DNA from: Prorocentrum cordatum
Taxonomy: Eukaryota; Sar; Dinophyceae; Prorocentrales; Prorocentraceae
Direction: 5' to 3'
Length of the DNA stretch: 64,000 nt
Assembly (NCBI GenBank): GCA_963575745.1
Contig: CAUYUJ010017849.1
Coordinates: 224,650 to 288,649, forward strand
Shown one piece after another: positions 1 through 11,385 of the stretch (positions within the stretch are counted from its first letter, which is position 1; every line of letters starts with the position of its first letter). A model generated the notes under the pieces. It was not told the origin of the DNA, searched no databases, and worked only from the letters and a program-made list of their open reading frames with translations. Made by a program: the position numbers and the translations under genes.

Positions 1-630
1 GTCGGTAGACAGATCTGTCCTCCAATCTTTGAAATCCATGACGTCTTCGACCACTCAGACGGAGACGCATTCCAATCGCCAATCAATATCCAATGATCCT
101 TAACCTGCTTCGAGAAAGATGCCAATCTGATCAACATCTGCTCGCTGGGGCCTTTCAACTTGCACCCCGGCTGCCGGTGGCACGAAACAAGGACTATGTG
201 GCCCGCGCGAGTGTGCCACGCAACGGGGGCGAAGCCCCGAAACAAATCTGCGCCTGTCCGCGACAGCTCAGAGGTGCGCCATGACTCGAAGGACGTAGCA
301 CAGGGAGTCTTACGAGAAACAATCCATTCTCCACCAGCGCTGCCTCCAGAAGACCTGCCGCTCGGGGCAGCAGGGGTCGCAATAAGCTTTCATCCGTCTT
401 TGCCAAGGTCTGACTTGGCGGAGCTCAGCTCGTCGTCCATCGCGTGCGTCTCGCAAAATGCAATCAAATCATATCCGTCAGCCTGGCCTCGCATGAAGCC
501 TCGGGCCACTGGGCCCCACTCAGAAATGTCGGCGAAGAAGATCTTGGAGTCTTGTGGGCTCGGTCGGTCCCCGGGGATGGGCCCCCAGGGCGGCCGTGGA
601 ACATGTGGTGGTCGTACTCGAAGAGGGGCC
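1..630 (-). pseudogene. LINE endonuclease (EEP-type) domain, broken, runs off the window edge
   Basis: Reading the minus strand in one frame from about 630 to 1 gives an apurinic-endonuclease-like domain of a non-LTR retrotransposon, the enzyme that nicks target DNA for target-primed reverse transcription. What is seen: a strand ending in IAFCETH (444-455), matching the catalytic Glu motif of the exonuclease/endonuclease/phosphatase fold, and the strand WILIGDWNASPS with GDWN at 69-80, matching the GD(F/W)N motif. Between them, AGHIVLVSCH fits the central beta strand. An in-frame TGA at 390-392 interrupts the domain, so this copy is not translatable. There is no ATG; the domain follows the ORF1-like segment upstream (in sense) after a stop at 656-658 and a frame change. 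The rest of the domain and any reverse transcriptase would lie left of position 1. The family assignment rests on the two motifs and their spacing. Confidence 0.75.
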
Positions 631-655
631 GCCAGCAGGCGGCGAACGAACTAGG

Positions 656-1480
656 CTACCCGGGAGATGCGCCAGCAGGAGGACCAGCAGCGCCAGAGCC
701 GGAGCCACCCTTGCCGCCCCCGCCCTTCGCCTTCGCGACCGCCTCCACCCTAGCAGTAGCGATGGCTGCCCGCAGGGCCTCCTCCGCGTCGGACTCGGAG
801 ACCGCCTGGCCCGTGGCAGCTGGGGGCGGGGAAGGTGGGGCGGCAGGAGGTTCCTCTTTGTGCTGGTCGGACGCCTGGGAACCTCCTCCTTCGTCGAGGC
901 GCTGGCGCTTCGGTTCGTTCGAGCGGGCCGCCCGCGCCTTCTCGTTGTGCGCGTGGACCTCCGCCTGCAGCGCCAACACCTGATCGCGCTTCTCCTGAAC
1001 CTTGCGCTGAAACTCCGTGAGCTCCTTCTGCTGCTCTCTGTCGTAGGAGCTGGTGTCTGCGAAGAGGCCGTCGTCCACCGCGAAGACCACCCTCTTGCCG
1101 TCGGTGGTGTATCCGTCGGGGGCCGCCTTGATGTTGGCCTGGGCAGCAACTCGCTGGTCCGCAGCGTCGCGAGCCTGCTTCGCCTGAAGCTGCTCACGGG
1201 CCGGCGGGCCGCCTTCTCGTTGGCGCTCTGCAAGGCCGTCTCAGCGGCGACCACCGCCGCCGTGGCAGCCTTGAGCGCCGCATTCTTCTTCTCGAGGTCG
1301 CGAGCCGTCTCGTTGTAGCACGCGTGGGGGGACTGCTGCGGCACTGCCTGAGATGCTTCGTAGCGCTCCTTGGCCGCGAGGAGCGAGCGCATCTCGGTGG
1401 CGAACATGGGGTAGCGGGCGAGCTGCTCGAGCAGAGACGAGGGGCAGCCATCGGTGAGCTGCGGCGGCGAGCCGAGGCGC
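656..1480 (-). pseudogene. ORF1-like coiled-coil segment of the same LINE, frameshifted
   Basis: Two minus-strand frames join into one protein-like segment of about 265 residues. The first part (1480 to about 1205) contains MFATEMRSLLAAKERYEASQ and an Ala/Glu/Lys helix (NETARDLEKKNAALKAAT). The second (about 1205 to 656) continues as REQLQAKQARDAADQRVAAQ, then a conserved-looking stretch with VVFAVDDGLFADTSSYDREQ, a charged coiled coil, and a Gly/Pro/Ala-rich acidic tail. The frames are separated near 1205 by an imperfect 8-bp duplication (gcggcccg followed by ccggcccg). Position directly upstream of the endonuclease domain suggests the ORF1 (RNA-binding or coiled-coil) part of the retroelement. 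That role is inferred; no zinc knuckle or RRM is visible. Confidence 0.6.
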
Positions 1481-1544
1481 CGCTGCCCGCCGCAGCCCTC
1501 CTTGGCTCATACAATACAATATGAGACTGACACTTCGCACACGC

Positions 1545-1690
1545 GCCACTGTTGCGCTGGAGGAGGAGGAGGAGGAGGAGGAGGAGGAGGACGAGGAGGA
1601 GGAGGAGGAGGAGGAGGAGGAGGAGGAGGAGGACCCCCTCCCCCTCCAACTTATGGTGGTGGTGGTGGTGGAAAACAAACCCATCTCTGC
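1545..1690. repeat. (GGA)n tract with C-rich and GGT-rich tail, family G copy 1
   Basis: Pure GGA triplets from about 1558 to 1632, then ccccctccccctccaa, a GGT run and gaaaacaaacccat. The same order recurs at 27122-27272, so the tract and its tail form a dispersed unit. On the minus strand the tract is TCC and sits just 5-prime of the LINE relic. Confidence 0.85.
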
Positions 1691-1765
1691 CAACTCCAGC
1701 ACCTTCAGGCCACTGTGGTCGAACGGCGGTCGCTCGCTTCTCGCCGGCGAGCCGCCGCGCGAGAT

Positions 1766-1866
1766 CGTTCCATATTGGACGATTCTGGGCCACTGGCGGC
1801 CGCGTTCAACCTCGAAAGTCCGCGGCGGGGTCGCTGTCGTGTCGGGACGACACGAAACTACCGCAG
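1766..1866. repeat. MITE-like family H, copy 1
   Basis: The stretch from gattctgggcc to cgaaactaccgcag matches the right half of the palindromic unit at 60767-60960 (both carry gcgttcaacct, ggggtcgc and a gtgtcg-type end). No coding content. Confidence 0.6.
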
Positions 1867-2329
1867 ACCGGGCCCAGCAGCTTGAACGGAACGACTATCA
1901 AGTCTGCATCGGGCACCTGCTCAGCACGGGATACGACCGCTTCTCCAGATGAGTTGCCGTCAATGGCGCCCTTGGCGAGATAACCGCTCTCCATTTGCCA
2001 GGTCCCGGTGACTCCCCTCGGCTCAGAACCGCCAGCGCGAGGTGCAATGGGCCGGCAAGAACCAGTGGAGGGAGCTGCCGATGTCGGAGCCGTGGGCGCC
2101 GTCGGACACGCCGACGAGCGCAAGGAGGAGGAGAGCCCAGAAGATGAAGAGCTGGAGCCCGATCCGTCGACGGCCAGCCGAAGTCGAAGCAGCAGGTGCC
2201 CACTCTCCGCGCGCGAAGGCAGACGAAGTACCGCCCCGACGGTGCCCGCGCTCCGACGCGGGCTGCGGCGGGTGCGGACGATCCGAGCACGGGGCTCGCC
2301 GTGGAACGATCGCGGGCACGCCTGGGTCG
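1867..2329. other. No supported feature
   Basis: GC-rich sequence open in several frames on both strands. One minus frame contains a hydrophobic run (GLQLFIFWALLLLALVGVSD near 2110-2170) resembling a signal or membrane segment, but no start, domain or continuation supports a gene. Confidence 0.3.
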
Positions 2330-3210
2330 GGGCTAGAGACGGACCCAAGACACCTCGCAGACTGTAACGCAGCAGCCGTGCTCGCGACTCCGGAGGACAT
2401 CGTCGCAGTCGACAGCGCTCTCCGAGAGAGTGCGCCCCCTTGAACGCAACCGCGTTGGGACCTCGCGACGGGCGCCTCCGTCGGCTTCAACCATCTTCCC
2501 GTGCAATGTGGTCGAGGCCACCTCCGCTCCATTGTTCCGCGGCGCCAGCAAACGCGTGTATGTTCTCGAGTCGGGAGGGCGCAGCGTTTGCTCGAGCGCG
2601 TTCATCAGAAACGCGTCTGCAGTTCGCGCCGGCTCGTCCCGTCTGTGCTTGATCAGCTGTTGCCCTAAAGCTGTGGAGAAGAAAGCCAAAAAACATGCTT
2701 TCGAATGTGCGGAGGATGACCGACCGTGCCCTCCGCTTCGTCCACTTTCTTCGGGGGGACGCCACCGATAAAATCATTCAGATCAAAGCGAATGGGCTGC
2801 CCACAGAGGAGCCAGTGGATGCCCTTCAGGCTCGTGCGAACAACTTCAAGAGAGGCCCTCCGCGCAGCCACGTGAAGTTCGTCGGCGCCAGAGGCAACAG
2901 GTCGAGCCCGGCGCATGACCGCGCCCACATCGGCCATCTTGGGAGGCGAGGTCGAGCCCTACAAAAAATCTGGCAGACCATGCCTGTCCAGACAACGCTC
3001 GATGAGCTCCGCCCGCTTCGCGATGTCGTGTGGTTGCACCTTCCGTTCCGACGGCGCTGGAGGGCTGCAGCTCTGCGCAGATATGTGGCATGTGGCCTGG
3101 CTGTGTTCCGCCCGAGTTCTTGCGGCGCCCCCTGGTCGTGGCGACTCCAGCCATCTGCCTGCGCGGGATGAGCGGCGACCGCGGTTCGACACGCCACTGC
3201 AACGCACCCT
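2330..3210 (-). pseudogene. Degenerate protein-like region, unknown family
   Basis: Minus-strand translation looks protein-like over about 880 bp but is broken. From 3207 it reads to IERCLDRHGLPDFL and a TAG near 2959; the same frame continues through MADVGAVMRRARPVASGADE and IHWLLCGQPIRFDLNDFIGG to a stop near 2665. A different frame then carries QQLIKHRRDEPARTADAFLM and ends near 2333. Mixed hydrophobic and charged content with few low-complexity runs argues for former coding sequence. I recognise no domain. It lies upstream, in sense, of the LINE relic and could be another part of it. Confidence 0.35.
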
Positions 3211-3339
3211 GTTGCCAGAGGGGACGCCGTCGGTTCAAAACCAGATCAATGGCGTCGATCGTTTTTGAGTCACTTGGGATGTCATAGCGTCGCGTTCACT
3301 CCCAGGGGGGCTGTGATGACCATGGAGAGCGGTCCCTCG

Positions 3340-3765
3340 TTATATATATAGAGACCACTCGCAGGAGGGGTGGGAGGAGGGCGAAAAACAGCTGGAGGGG
3401 GGATACGCAGTTGGAGGCAGGAGGGGGAGGAGGAGGGGGGATGAGGGAAGGAGGATGTGGGAGGAACGAGGGGGGAGGATGGGGGCTGAGTCCCGTCACG
3501 AGCTCTCCTCCAGAGGGCCCCAGGGGTGGGCCCCGGGGCCCGAACGCCCCAGAGCGAAACGAGAGCGATGCCTGCAGGGTGTGGAGGGGAGGGGGAGGGG
3601 GAGGGGAGGAAGGGAGAGCAAGAGGGAAATAGACGGGAGAGGGATGGGGAAGCGGGGAGGGAGCGAGGGAAGGGGACCCGGGGAGGAAAGAGCGAGAGGG
3701 AGAGAGGAAGGGAGAGGGGGGGGGAGGCGAAAGATGGGCAGGGAAGCGGGGTGCCAATGTAGAAC
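3340..3765. repeat. Purine-rich GA/GGGA tract
   Basis: About 400 bp of almost uninterrupted purine on the plus strand (runs of gggagg, gaggga, ggggag), with a short GC-rich island near 3495-3560. The long frames over it are Pro/Ser- or Gly/Glu-rich artefacts. Confidence 0.8.
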
Positions 3766-4512
3766 GTTCAAGCGACGTTCGTCCAGCCGAGCCAGCGGCA
3801 GAAGTAGCTCCGCTGCTTTTGCTGTTCTCCTTCCTTCCACGTGGTGGTATGTGTGGTCTGCGAGTTCGTCCTCTCCCTTTTTACGCCTTCGTGGGAGCTC
3901 CTTCTCTGTTCGCCCCCCCCTGACGGGTATGCACACATGGTGACTAGCACTGTGAGTCGCTGAGCGAGAATATGGCGGGGCGCCGCAACATCCACGAGAA
4001 ACAAGCTGCCTAGAAATCCCCCAGTGGCGCGAACGGGGCGATGCAGATGGAACAGGGAGCCTTCTGTGTCGCGTGCCGCGCCTGTGGAGGCGATGTCCAA
4101 AATTGCACATCCTGAACATGATCTGCGCCGACATCTGTGCTCGGTGCCCCGGCAGCTCTTTGGCACAGTGTGACGACGACTCCAAAGCCCTGTCGCCCAC
4201 CCGACCTGCTCGGACGACACCTGCTAACAATGCATAACGGGTCGGTGCAGTGAAACGAGATGCAATGAACGGTCCGTGAACCTGCAATGTCGGAGTCTAG
4301 AGCCGTTGCCACTGGCTGTATGCCAGGTATCTGCCGATGACTCGGGGCACGAGAATGGGGGCACGAAGTGCAGCGGCCTTCTCGCCACCTTCCAGTTCAG
4401 CTTGTCAAACATTCCGTCCACATCGTCCTGGGAAGAGCACAAGCGTCTTCGGGTTAGAGCGCCGAGAAGCAACACAGGCAGACAGACACCACCCATTCAC
4501 ACATTCACACAC
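3766..4512. other. No supported feature
   Basis: Mixed sequence with overlapping medium-length frames on both strands (for example 4224-4496 minus and 4276-4500 plus). None shows a recognisable domain. Confidence 0.3.
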
Positions 4513-4560
4513 GTTCACGCACATCCCCCCCCACACACACACACACACACACTCACACAC

Positions 4561-4629
<69 letters not shown>

Positions 4630-4646
4630 CCAACACCACCACCACC

Positions 4647-4680
<34 letters not shown>

Positions 4681-4742
4681 GCAACAGCAACAACAGCAAC
4701 AACAACAACACCAAAATCAACAGCAGCAGCAGCAACACCAAC
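4513..4742. repeat. Compound (CA)n, (ACA)n, (ACC)n and (CAG)n microsatellite
   Basis: A CA run at about 4533-4562 leads into roughly 60 ACA/ACC/CAG triplets. Frames through it give poly-Gln, poly-Thr or poly-Val and are not genes. Confidence 0.95.
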
Positions 4743-5099
4743 AACAATCATTTCAAGCCTGTTTGCTTCCATCCGCTAGCGTGCCATTCAACACGTATAT
4801 CCCAAACCCTCGATACCCGCACACTTCATTTTCGATCGTACCCTCTTGAAGGTATACCTTTCTTACCTGCCACGTGTTATGGGTGCAGTCCCTAAAACAC
4901 GGGGAGAAGACGACAGAATGAGGAGGGAGAGGGATGGAGCACGGGAGAGATCAGCAGGAGGGGGGCCAAGATCAAAAAGAACGTGGCAGAACCAAGCGGG
5001 CTGATCGGGCGGGTAGACCCTCACGGCCGGGTCGGAAGGCGGGCCCAGGTGGCCCGGTCGAGCAGGCGGGTTGCTGAAGTGTAGGTCCTGCGCGCATCG
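4743..5099. other. No supported feature
   Basis: Nothing recognised; the purine-rich stretch at 4900-4990 gives the only strong compositional signal. Confidence 0.3.
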
Positions 5100-5320
5100 A
5101 GAGGAGGTCTCGAGCGATTGCGCGATTTCCAGGTATATCGCAAGAAAAACCAAAGCGAAAGCGCGATTCCTCAGCGTCGAAGACGCGGCGTTGGAAAAAC
5201 TTGCGAGGCAATCCCACGCGATAACGCGATTCCTGCACAACTTGTGAGGACATCCCGCGCGAGAGCGCGACTTGAACATACATTGTGAGGAAGTATCAGG
5301 CGGGACCCGTTGTTGTTGTA
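5100..5320. repeat. Degenerate tandem repeat with a family F-like terminus
   Basis: Irregular units of about 40-65 bp sharing gcgcgattcct and acttgcgaggcaatccc. The array ends in acatacattgtgaggaagta followed by tcaggcggga, which resembles the terminus after the F arrays at 57.9 kb and, inverted, at 35.07 kb. Confidence 0.5.
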
Positions 5321-6800
5321 AGTCGGGGGCCAAGGGCACAATTTGGTGATCACAAACTTCCCCTTATAAAACACATACAGGGTGCGAGCCCCGGGAAGAA
5401 CACTTTGATCGAACAAACACACTGGTCACTCGGGGGGATCAACTATAATGATTATTTATAACTGAAGTTCCAACAGCAGCACACAGTTGCAAACAAGCAC
5501 GCGCAGCGAGACAGGCATACACATTCACACACAGACATGGACACAGACAGAGACGCACAACGATACCTCGCAGGTTCTGCCAGCCACAGCTGCTCAAGCT
5601 TGACATGATGTCGCCATCGGCAGCGCGGATTCATGGTGGATTCCTCGAACCTTCCTGCATCGGCAAGTGATTCGGTGATTCAGTCTTTGCAGTCACCCTG
5701 GCACTAATCGTACTGTGGGCCTCGCTGATTCCAGGCTCGCCCAGGGACAGGCGCGGGTATGGCTGATTATGCCTGCTGCTCGCAGGCACTTGCAGCGCCA
5801 CTCAACTTTGCGCGTTGTGTCATTTGTTCTTTTGAATGGTCCTGTGGCCGCGACCTGTTCCCCTCTCTCTCTCCCGCTTCGTCTCTCTCCTCGCTGCTCC
5901 CTGTCCTCCTTCTCGTCAACCCTCTCCCTCTATTCCTGGCCCGGTCCGTCGCTCTCTCTGCCTCCTCCCCCTTTTGCCCCGCCCGCACGTCCCTCCCTCC
6001 CCGCCCCCTGTCCCACCCCTTCGCAAGTACGCAATGTGACTACTGCGCTCTTCTCTCTCTCCGGATCCTGTTCGAGCGGGGCCCCGTTTCCCCCGCATAG
6101 TGTTTAACAACGGATCGGGTGTCAGAAGGTGTTTGAACAATGATTTGTCTGCCATGGGAGTCCCTGCAGTGCTTCGAAACGGTGCTCCCGCTGCAGCGTC
6201 GGCCTCATTTTAGCATCAGCGCTTTGCTCTCGTCGTTCAAACTGGCGCTCTCGCCCCAACGCGGGCCACAATTTTCGATCCGAGTCCTTTCTCGTTGTTG
6301 TCGCCCGGCTCCCTTCCCCTTCTCCGCGTTTCGCTGGCCCTGCTCCTGCCGCTCTTCCTGCTCCTGCTGCTCCTTCTGGTCATCCTGCATCATCCTCGTC
6401 TTCTTCCTCCTGCCCATTCGCTTGCTCATCCGCCACCTCCCCCTCCTCCGATGTCCCAAGCTCCTCCTTCCCAATCGTACATAACACGGTGGGGTCCTCC
6501 AGGTCCGCCGTGGCACCCGCTGGCGGACAAAGAACAACCGACGCCATCGGAATGGATGGGTGGGAAGGGTAGGATGTCAGATATGGCACGGGCGCACCTA
6601 GCTTGTCCTCCTTCCCATTTCCTCCTCTCCCCTTCCCTCGCTTCCTCGCTCCACTCCCGCTCCCCTCCCAGGCTGCTCTCCCTTCCAGCCTCGTGTCTGC
6701 CTGTTGTCCGTGCGACCCACTGCCACGTTTTGTTGGGAAGCCTCGTGGTGCACAGTGGGGTGTGCCCAGCGTGAGGCAGCAAAGCAGGGTAACAAATCCT
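5321..6800. other. Pyrimidine-rich anonymous sequence
   Basis: CT-rich stretches dominate 5860-6060, 6150-6480 and 6600-6700. The frames over them are low complexity. No coding evidence. Confidence 0.4.
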
Positions 6801-7559
6801 CCTCGCTTCAATTCACCATGTGGTGCGCACTGGGAACGCCCCGAGAGGTGCACACTGGGCGTCTGCGATTTGCTCCGTAACTAGCAGCTCCCAGTCTGCA
6901 CCACCTGCGTGTGGACCGGTCCCGCCAGCGTGCGCCGCCAGTGTGATGCCACGCGTCTGTGGGCCACCTCGCCGTCTGCGTGCAGTCCACACCGTCCAGC
7001 CCGTCCGCCAGTGTACACCATGCCCTGTGGGCACCACCCTACCTGGGGTCGCGTGATCCGAAACCGATGCTGGCTCAAGCAACCACGCTGTCTCGAGGAA
7101 TACCCAGCAAGCCGCGCCTGGGCTACGCGCGCCAGGATGCCTCCTACTCCTGCGAAGGAAGAGGGGCCTGGGCCTGGCCCGACGCCCGCCAAGGCGAGCC
7201 ACTTCGAGCAAACATACTATGCTCCCTAAGGGCACCAGATCTCGACGTATACATGTAACAGGTCGGATCTCCAATGCAAGCATTCGCAGGGCTCGGGGAA
7301 GGCGTTGACCGAAACTCTCTCCGAATTGCGACCGTTCTCCAGCAAAGAGCTGACGATCTGCAGAGCTACCCCCGCGCGTGCGACAGTGTCCGCCCCATAT
7401 CCACCGCCGTGCCTGCACCGCGCCTGCGCGATGGAATGCCAATCGATTGTCTGGCACGGTTTCTGCATTTTTTTCTAACAGGCTCCCCCCCTCCCCTGCG
7501 GCACGCCGCCGCATGCGCCCCCCCCCCCCCCCCCCCCCCGGGGGCACTGTTCCTCCTAG
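6801..7559. other. Degenerate GTGCACNNTGGG-type repeats and a poly-C run
   Basis: 6800-7030 contains several loose copies of a gtgcacactgggcg-like motif in both orientations. A nearly pure C run spans about 7519-7541. No gene recognised. Confidence 0.4.
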
Positions 7560-7790
7560 AACGCAATGGAACCGCGCTCACGAGGCCGCGATCCCTTGTA
7601 ACATGCGAGGGGTCCGCGCCTTCGAAAGCAAGATGGCCCAAGATGCTTCCAAGACGGTTCTGGCTGGCCTTGAACACCGCCCAAGATGGCCTCTGGACGG
7701 CCCACGGAACCCCCCAGACGGACCAACCGAGCTCCAAGTGGACCCGCAAAGCCCCTAGGCACCCATAGGCCCCCTTTCCCAAGCCCGCGG
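7560..7790. repeat. Family K array (CCAAGATGGCC type)
   Basis: Imperfect 10-15 bp units built on ccaagatggccc and gaggcc. Its upstream lead (ccgcgctcacgaggccgcga and following bases to about 7620) resembles the lead of the K array at 50.55 kb, so the array belongs to a larger dispersed unit. Confidence 0.7.
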
Positions 7791-7925
7791 AGCCCCGAGA
7801 CCTCTTCCCCCGAGCCTCTAGGGCCGGCCCGCACGCCGAGGCGATGAAAACCGCCTGCCGTTCCATATCGGTGCGTACTTTTTCTGCGAGGTGTCACGCG
7901 TGAGTCCTCGTACAAGAAGACGCCT

Positions 7926-8114
7926 ACTCCGAGTTTCTCAATAAGCGTCGGGGGGGCGTCCCCCCCGCCGACAGCCCCACATCGACCCCCGTCGCGGGTA
8001 GCCACCGCGCGCCGAAGGTGCTCGACCCCCGTCGCGGCGCGACGACGAGGCGAGGTTGACCCCCGTCGGGAGGGTACCCCTCCACGCTTATTAAGAAACC
8101 CCGGGTACCCGAGT
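7926..8114. repeat. MITE-like family I, inverted ends with (TCGACCCCCGTCGCGG)n core
   Basis: The left end actccgagtttctcaataag and following cgt is inverted at the right end (acgcttattaagaaacc ... gagt), with a gap of about 8 bases in the alignment. The core holds three close copies of a tcgacccccgtcgcgg motif. Confidence 0.6.
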
Positions 8115-8999
8115 CATACTTTTTGGTCGACTAAACCTCGATCCTCGAACCGCTCGGGCAAGGATGGGCTGGGGAGAGAAGATACTGATAGCAAGAGGCC
8201 CAGAAGATCGAGGAGGATGGAGGCAGAACAACATGTTCTGTTTAAGCGGATTCCGCTCATACGGCAATTGGCACGCGCAAGCAACAGTCAAGCGCGGCAG
8301 CCGCCAGGCGCAAATGCAGCATCCAGGCGTGCTTTCTCACGAGAGCTGCGCCGCGCGCAAACGACCGCAAAGCGAGCCGAACAACTTCCAAAAAGGACCT
8401 GCGAGGCATGCGAAGCACGGGACGCGATCCTTGCATGAACGACGCGCGCATTGACGCACGCAACACATGTCTTCCAATTTCGACAGCGACCGGAGGAACG
8501 GGGCTAAACGCGTGGGCAACGCGTTCTTGGCTACAAAGGCAAATGACGCCAGGCCGCAGTGGTACCTCTCGTTTCTTCGTTATGCCTTCTTTTCTCTGGG
8601 TCTTCGGCGAGGCTCCTAAGATATCACGACTCTCACGACTTTGATTGATGTGGATTGCTTGATTGTGTGTATATACACACACACTAGAAAAATCGTGCGC
8701 TTCGTGCGCGCTCAAGCTCTAGCTAGGCTCGACAGGCTAACGCATGGGATCTCAATTAATGACATGTTTTGTGTATCTAACAACCTTCCTGGAGGCCCTG
8801 CGCAATCCTCGGAAGCGTATAGGAAGTGAACTGCGGAAACCACAAAATCACCCATTTCCTTTAGGTGTTCGATGGTTTGGGGCCCTCGAAGGCTTCCTGG
8901 GATCCGTCTTCGGTGGTGACGGGGGTCTCAATTATGGTCTGTTGTGCAAAAGTAAGCAGGGGGAGTTTGAAAGAAGGGAATTCTTGGAATTCCTTTTTT
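8115..8999. other. No supported feature
   Basis: Anonymous sequence. At 8700-8760 a phrase around ctctagctaggctcgacagg resembles 9290-9320 (ttttagccaggctggacagg), marking a repeated flank of the K arrays. Confidence 0.35.
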
Positions 9000-9502
9000 T
9001 CAACTTGCCATGTCTGGGCCGTGGGTCAGGAGCTTCCTGGATACAGGTCGTGGACTGTGGAGCCTCCTGGGAGTCTCTGAAGGCATCTGGGGGGCGCCTC
9101 GAGAACCTTTGCGAGAACCTTGGAGCCATCTTAAGGCAAAGCGCGAACCTTTCCCCGGAGTCTTCCGGGAATATCCGCAGGCATCTGGGGGCGCCTCGAG
9201 AACCTCTTGGAGAACCTTGGGGCCACCTTGGGGCAAAACGCTCGTAAGGTCCCCTCTTTTGTCTATTTCTTGGCGCGCGCGCGCTGACGTTTTAGCCAGG
9301 CTGGACAGGTGAATTCATGGGAGCTCGATTTTTACGGTGTGGTTTCAGGGGCAGCCAAGAGGACACGAAGACGACCCAAGAGACCACCAAGACAGCGTCA
9401 GAGAGTTCAACAATATTCCTGAAACACAACTTTGTAATGTGACCCCGGAGTCTTGGTGGAGCTCGGAATTGACTTGAACATAAAAAAAGACGCACTGGAT
9501 TG

Positions 9503-9542
<40 letters not shown>

Positions 9543-10060
9543 ATGAGCCTCCTAACATGTAGCGCGCAGGAACTAGGGGGGGAAGGCCTAAAAGGCGTGC
9601 AGGGGGCTCTTGGGAGGTAGTTTGGAGGCCGCTAAGGGGGCTGTTTGTGGGCCTCTTAGGCTGCCTCGGGGCAGTCTTGGGCCGTCTTGGGGCCTTCTTG
9701 GGCAGTCTTGGAACCGTCTTGAGGGCTCTCATGGGCGGTCTTGGGGCGGTCTTGGGGGCCTTTTCGGCTGTCTTGGAGCGTTGGAGGCTCGAAAAAAGCG
9801 AGAAGGCTGAACACCTCAAACAGAAACTATGAAAATCAACGATTTTGGCCTCTTCGGGCGCCCCCGGAACGCCTCTCGGAGCTCTCTTGGGGCCTCTTGG
9901 AGGCACCCTGGGAGCCTGGAGAGCCGTTGGAACTCTGTCTTCGGCTGCTTGGGAGCGTGTTGGTCTTGGGCCGTCCTTTCGCGTTCTGGGGGCTCCTTGA
10001 GGGCGCCTCGGGCCGTCCTGGGGCGTGGGGGGGTCTCCCTGGGAGGCCCGGGGGCGCGGT
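9000..10060. repeat. Family K arrays, reverse orientation
   Basis: Units based on ttggggc and ctcttggggcc run from about 9050 to 9240 and 9600 to 10060. This is the complement of the ccaagaggcc arrays elsewhere. Frames give Gly/Leu-rich artefacts. Confidence 0.7.
9506..9541. repeat. (TA)n microsatellite
   Basis: About 18 uninterrupted TA dinucleotides between two reverse-orientation K arrays. Confidence 0.97.
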
Positions 10061-10424
10061 ACCTGGACTTACCCCTAGATGTTCCGGATGCGGGGGACGC
10101 TCCCGGGGGGGAGGGGGGCGAATTTGTTTACATTATATAAGCGCGATTGGGACTGCACGGATAGCGATCAGAGTGACACAGGTTCATCAAACGAGCCCTT
10201 GCACGAGTTCGAAGCGTGGGACATTTGGGGGAAACCTACGTGGGAACCCTAAGTCAGAGTGGCCACATGCCGGCGAGATGCACCAAGCAAGCCTGGAGCC
10301 ACGCGAGGGCCATCCTGCAATAGGCGGGCCAACACGTGAAACCTTAGCTCGTGCAGTAACCAGTGGCAAGATGCGTATGCTGTCCGGGGAGGGCGGCTTA
10401 AAGGTTCCGCCACGAAGCTAGAGG
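10061..10424. other. No supported feature
   Basis: Nothing recognised; the only longer frame here is an extension of the K-array artefact. Confidence 0.3.
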
Positions 10425-10490
10425 ATGGAGAAGGGGAGGAGGAGGAGGAGGAGGAGGAGGAGGAGGAGGAGGAGGAGGAGGAGGAGGGAC
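10425..10490. repeat. (GGA)n tract
   Basis: Pure GGA/GAG triplets over about 55 bp, one of more than a dozen GGA/TCC tracts in the window. Confidence 0.95.
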
Positions 10491-10860
10491 AAGGGCGTTG
10501 TGCGAAGAACCCCTGCGGCAGGGAGAGGGAAAAAAAGAGCGGAGAGGAGGAAGGGGAGGAAGAGGAGGAGGAACTTTGAAAACAACACGAACGACGAATT
10601 TCCGGAACAATGATTTCTACAATTCACCCACGGAAGGGAGGCCCAAAGGTATTGAACGGAAAGCCTAAAGGCGCACGCTCCCATGTGAAGTGCACACAGC
10701 CACGACGCGAGACCTAGAGGCAACCTCAGTTATGACAGTAGCTCGCAATGCTATAAAGGCCTGGGTGTCCCAACAAGGCCGGCCCGAGTCCTACCACGTA
10801 AGGGCGGGACGCGGCAGAGTGGACGCACGCATGGGGTGACAGCCAAAGAAGAATACCCGT
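10491..10860. other. No supported feature
   Basis: Purine-rich start, then mixed sequence without open frames of note. Confidence 0.3.
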
Positions 10861-11385
10861 CGTTCATTTCTAATCGTGCTCATTTTTTTTTGCCGTGGCA
10901 ATGCATCGCGGCGCAACGGCTGCACACGAGCTGTAAGGGCAGGCAGCCACTAGGCCACCCCGAAAAAGGTGCGGACCTCACTGTCTGAGAGCCGCACTGC
11001 TGCTTCGGCTACTCGCACGCCCACTTGCGTGGGGTGCCAACCACCAAGCAACTTAGCCTTCGCGCTGGTGACCTGCCTCGAGGCCGTCTGACCTCGGCAG
11101 CGGTCACCTAAAGATCGAAAAAACTCGCCCTGAGCACCGCACCCCGCATCGGCCACAAAAGGTAAAAGGCCCCGCGCGGTACAGCTGGTGCCCCTGCGCT
11201 GGGTCTAGGGCCCTGTTGGCCACACTTCCACTAGCTCGGGAAGGCACAACAGGCTCGGGCGGCTGGGAGCTAGGCGTCAAGGCGCCTCGGCCTCGGCAGG
11301 AACAGGCCCAGGATAGAACAATTAGAATTGAAAGGATCTTGGCCCCCCAAAACATCAAAGAACTTTCGAATACTTAGAAATGAAC
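10861..11385. mobile_element. Family A foldback element, copy with long insert
   Basis: The left end cgttcatttctaatcgtgct and the right end cgaatacttagaaatgaac are inverted over GTTCATTTCTAA. The right 80 bp (ggcccaggatagaacaatta, then ggatcttggcc) match the right halves of the copies at 27706 and 52262. About 350 bp of unrelated sequence separates the ends. No transposase frame. Confidence 0.65.

Noticed and set aside
4515-4772. Long poly-Gln, poly-Thr and poly-Val frames
   Set aside because: Pure products of the ACA/CAG microsatellite; open in all frames on both strands.
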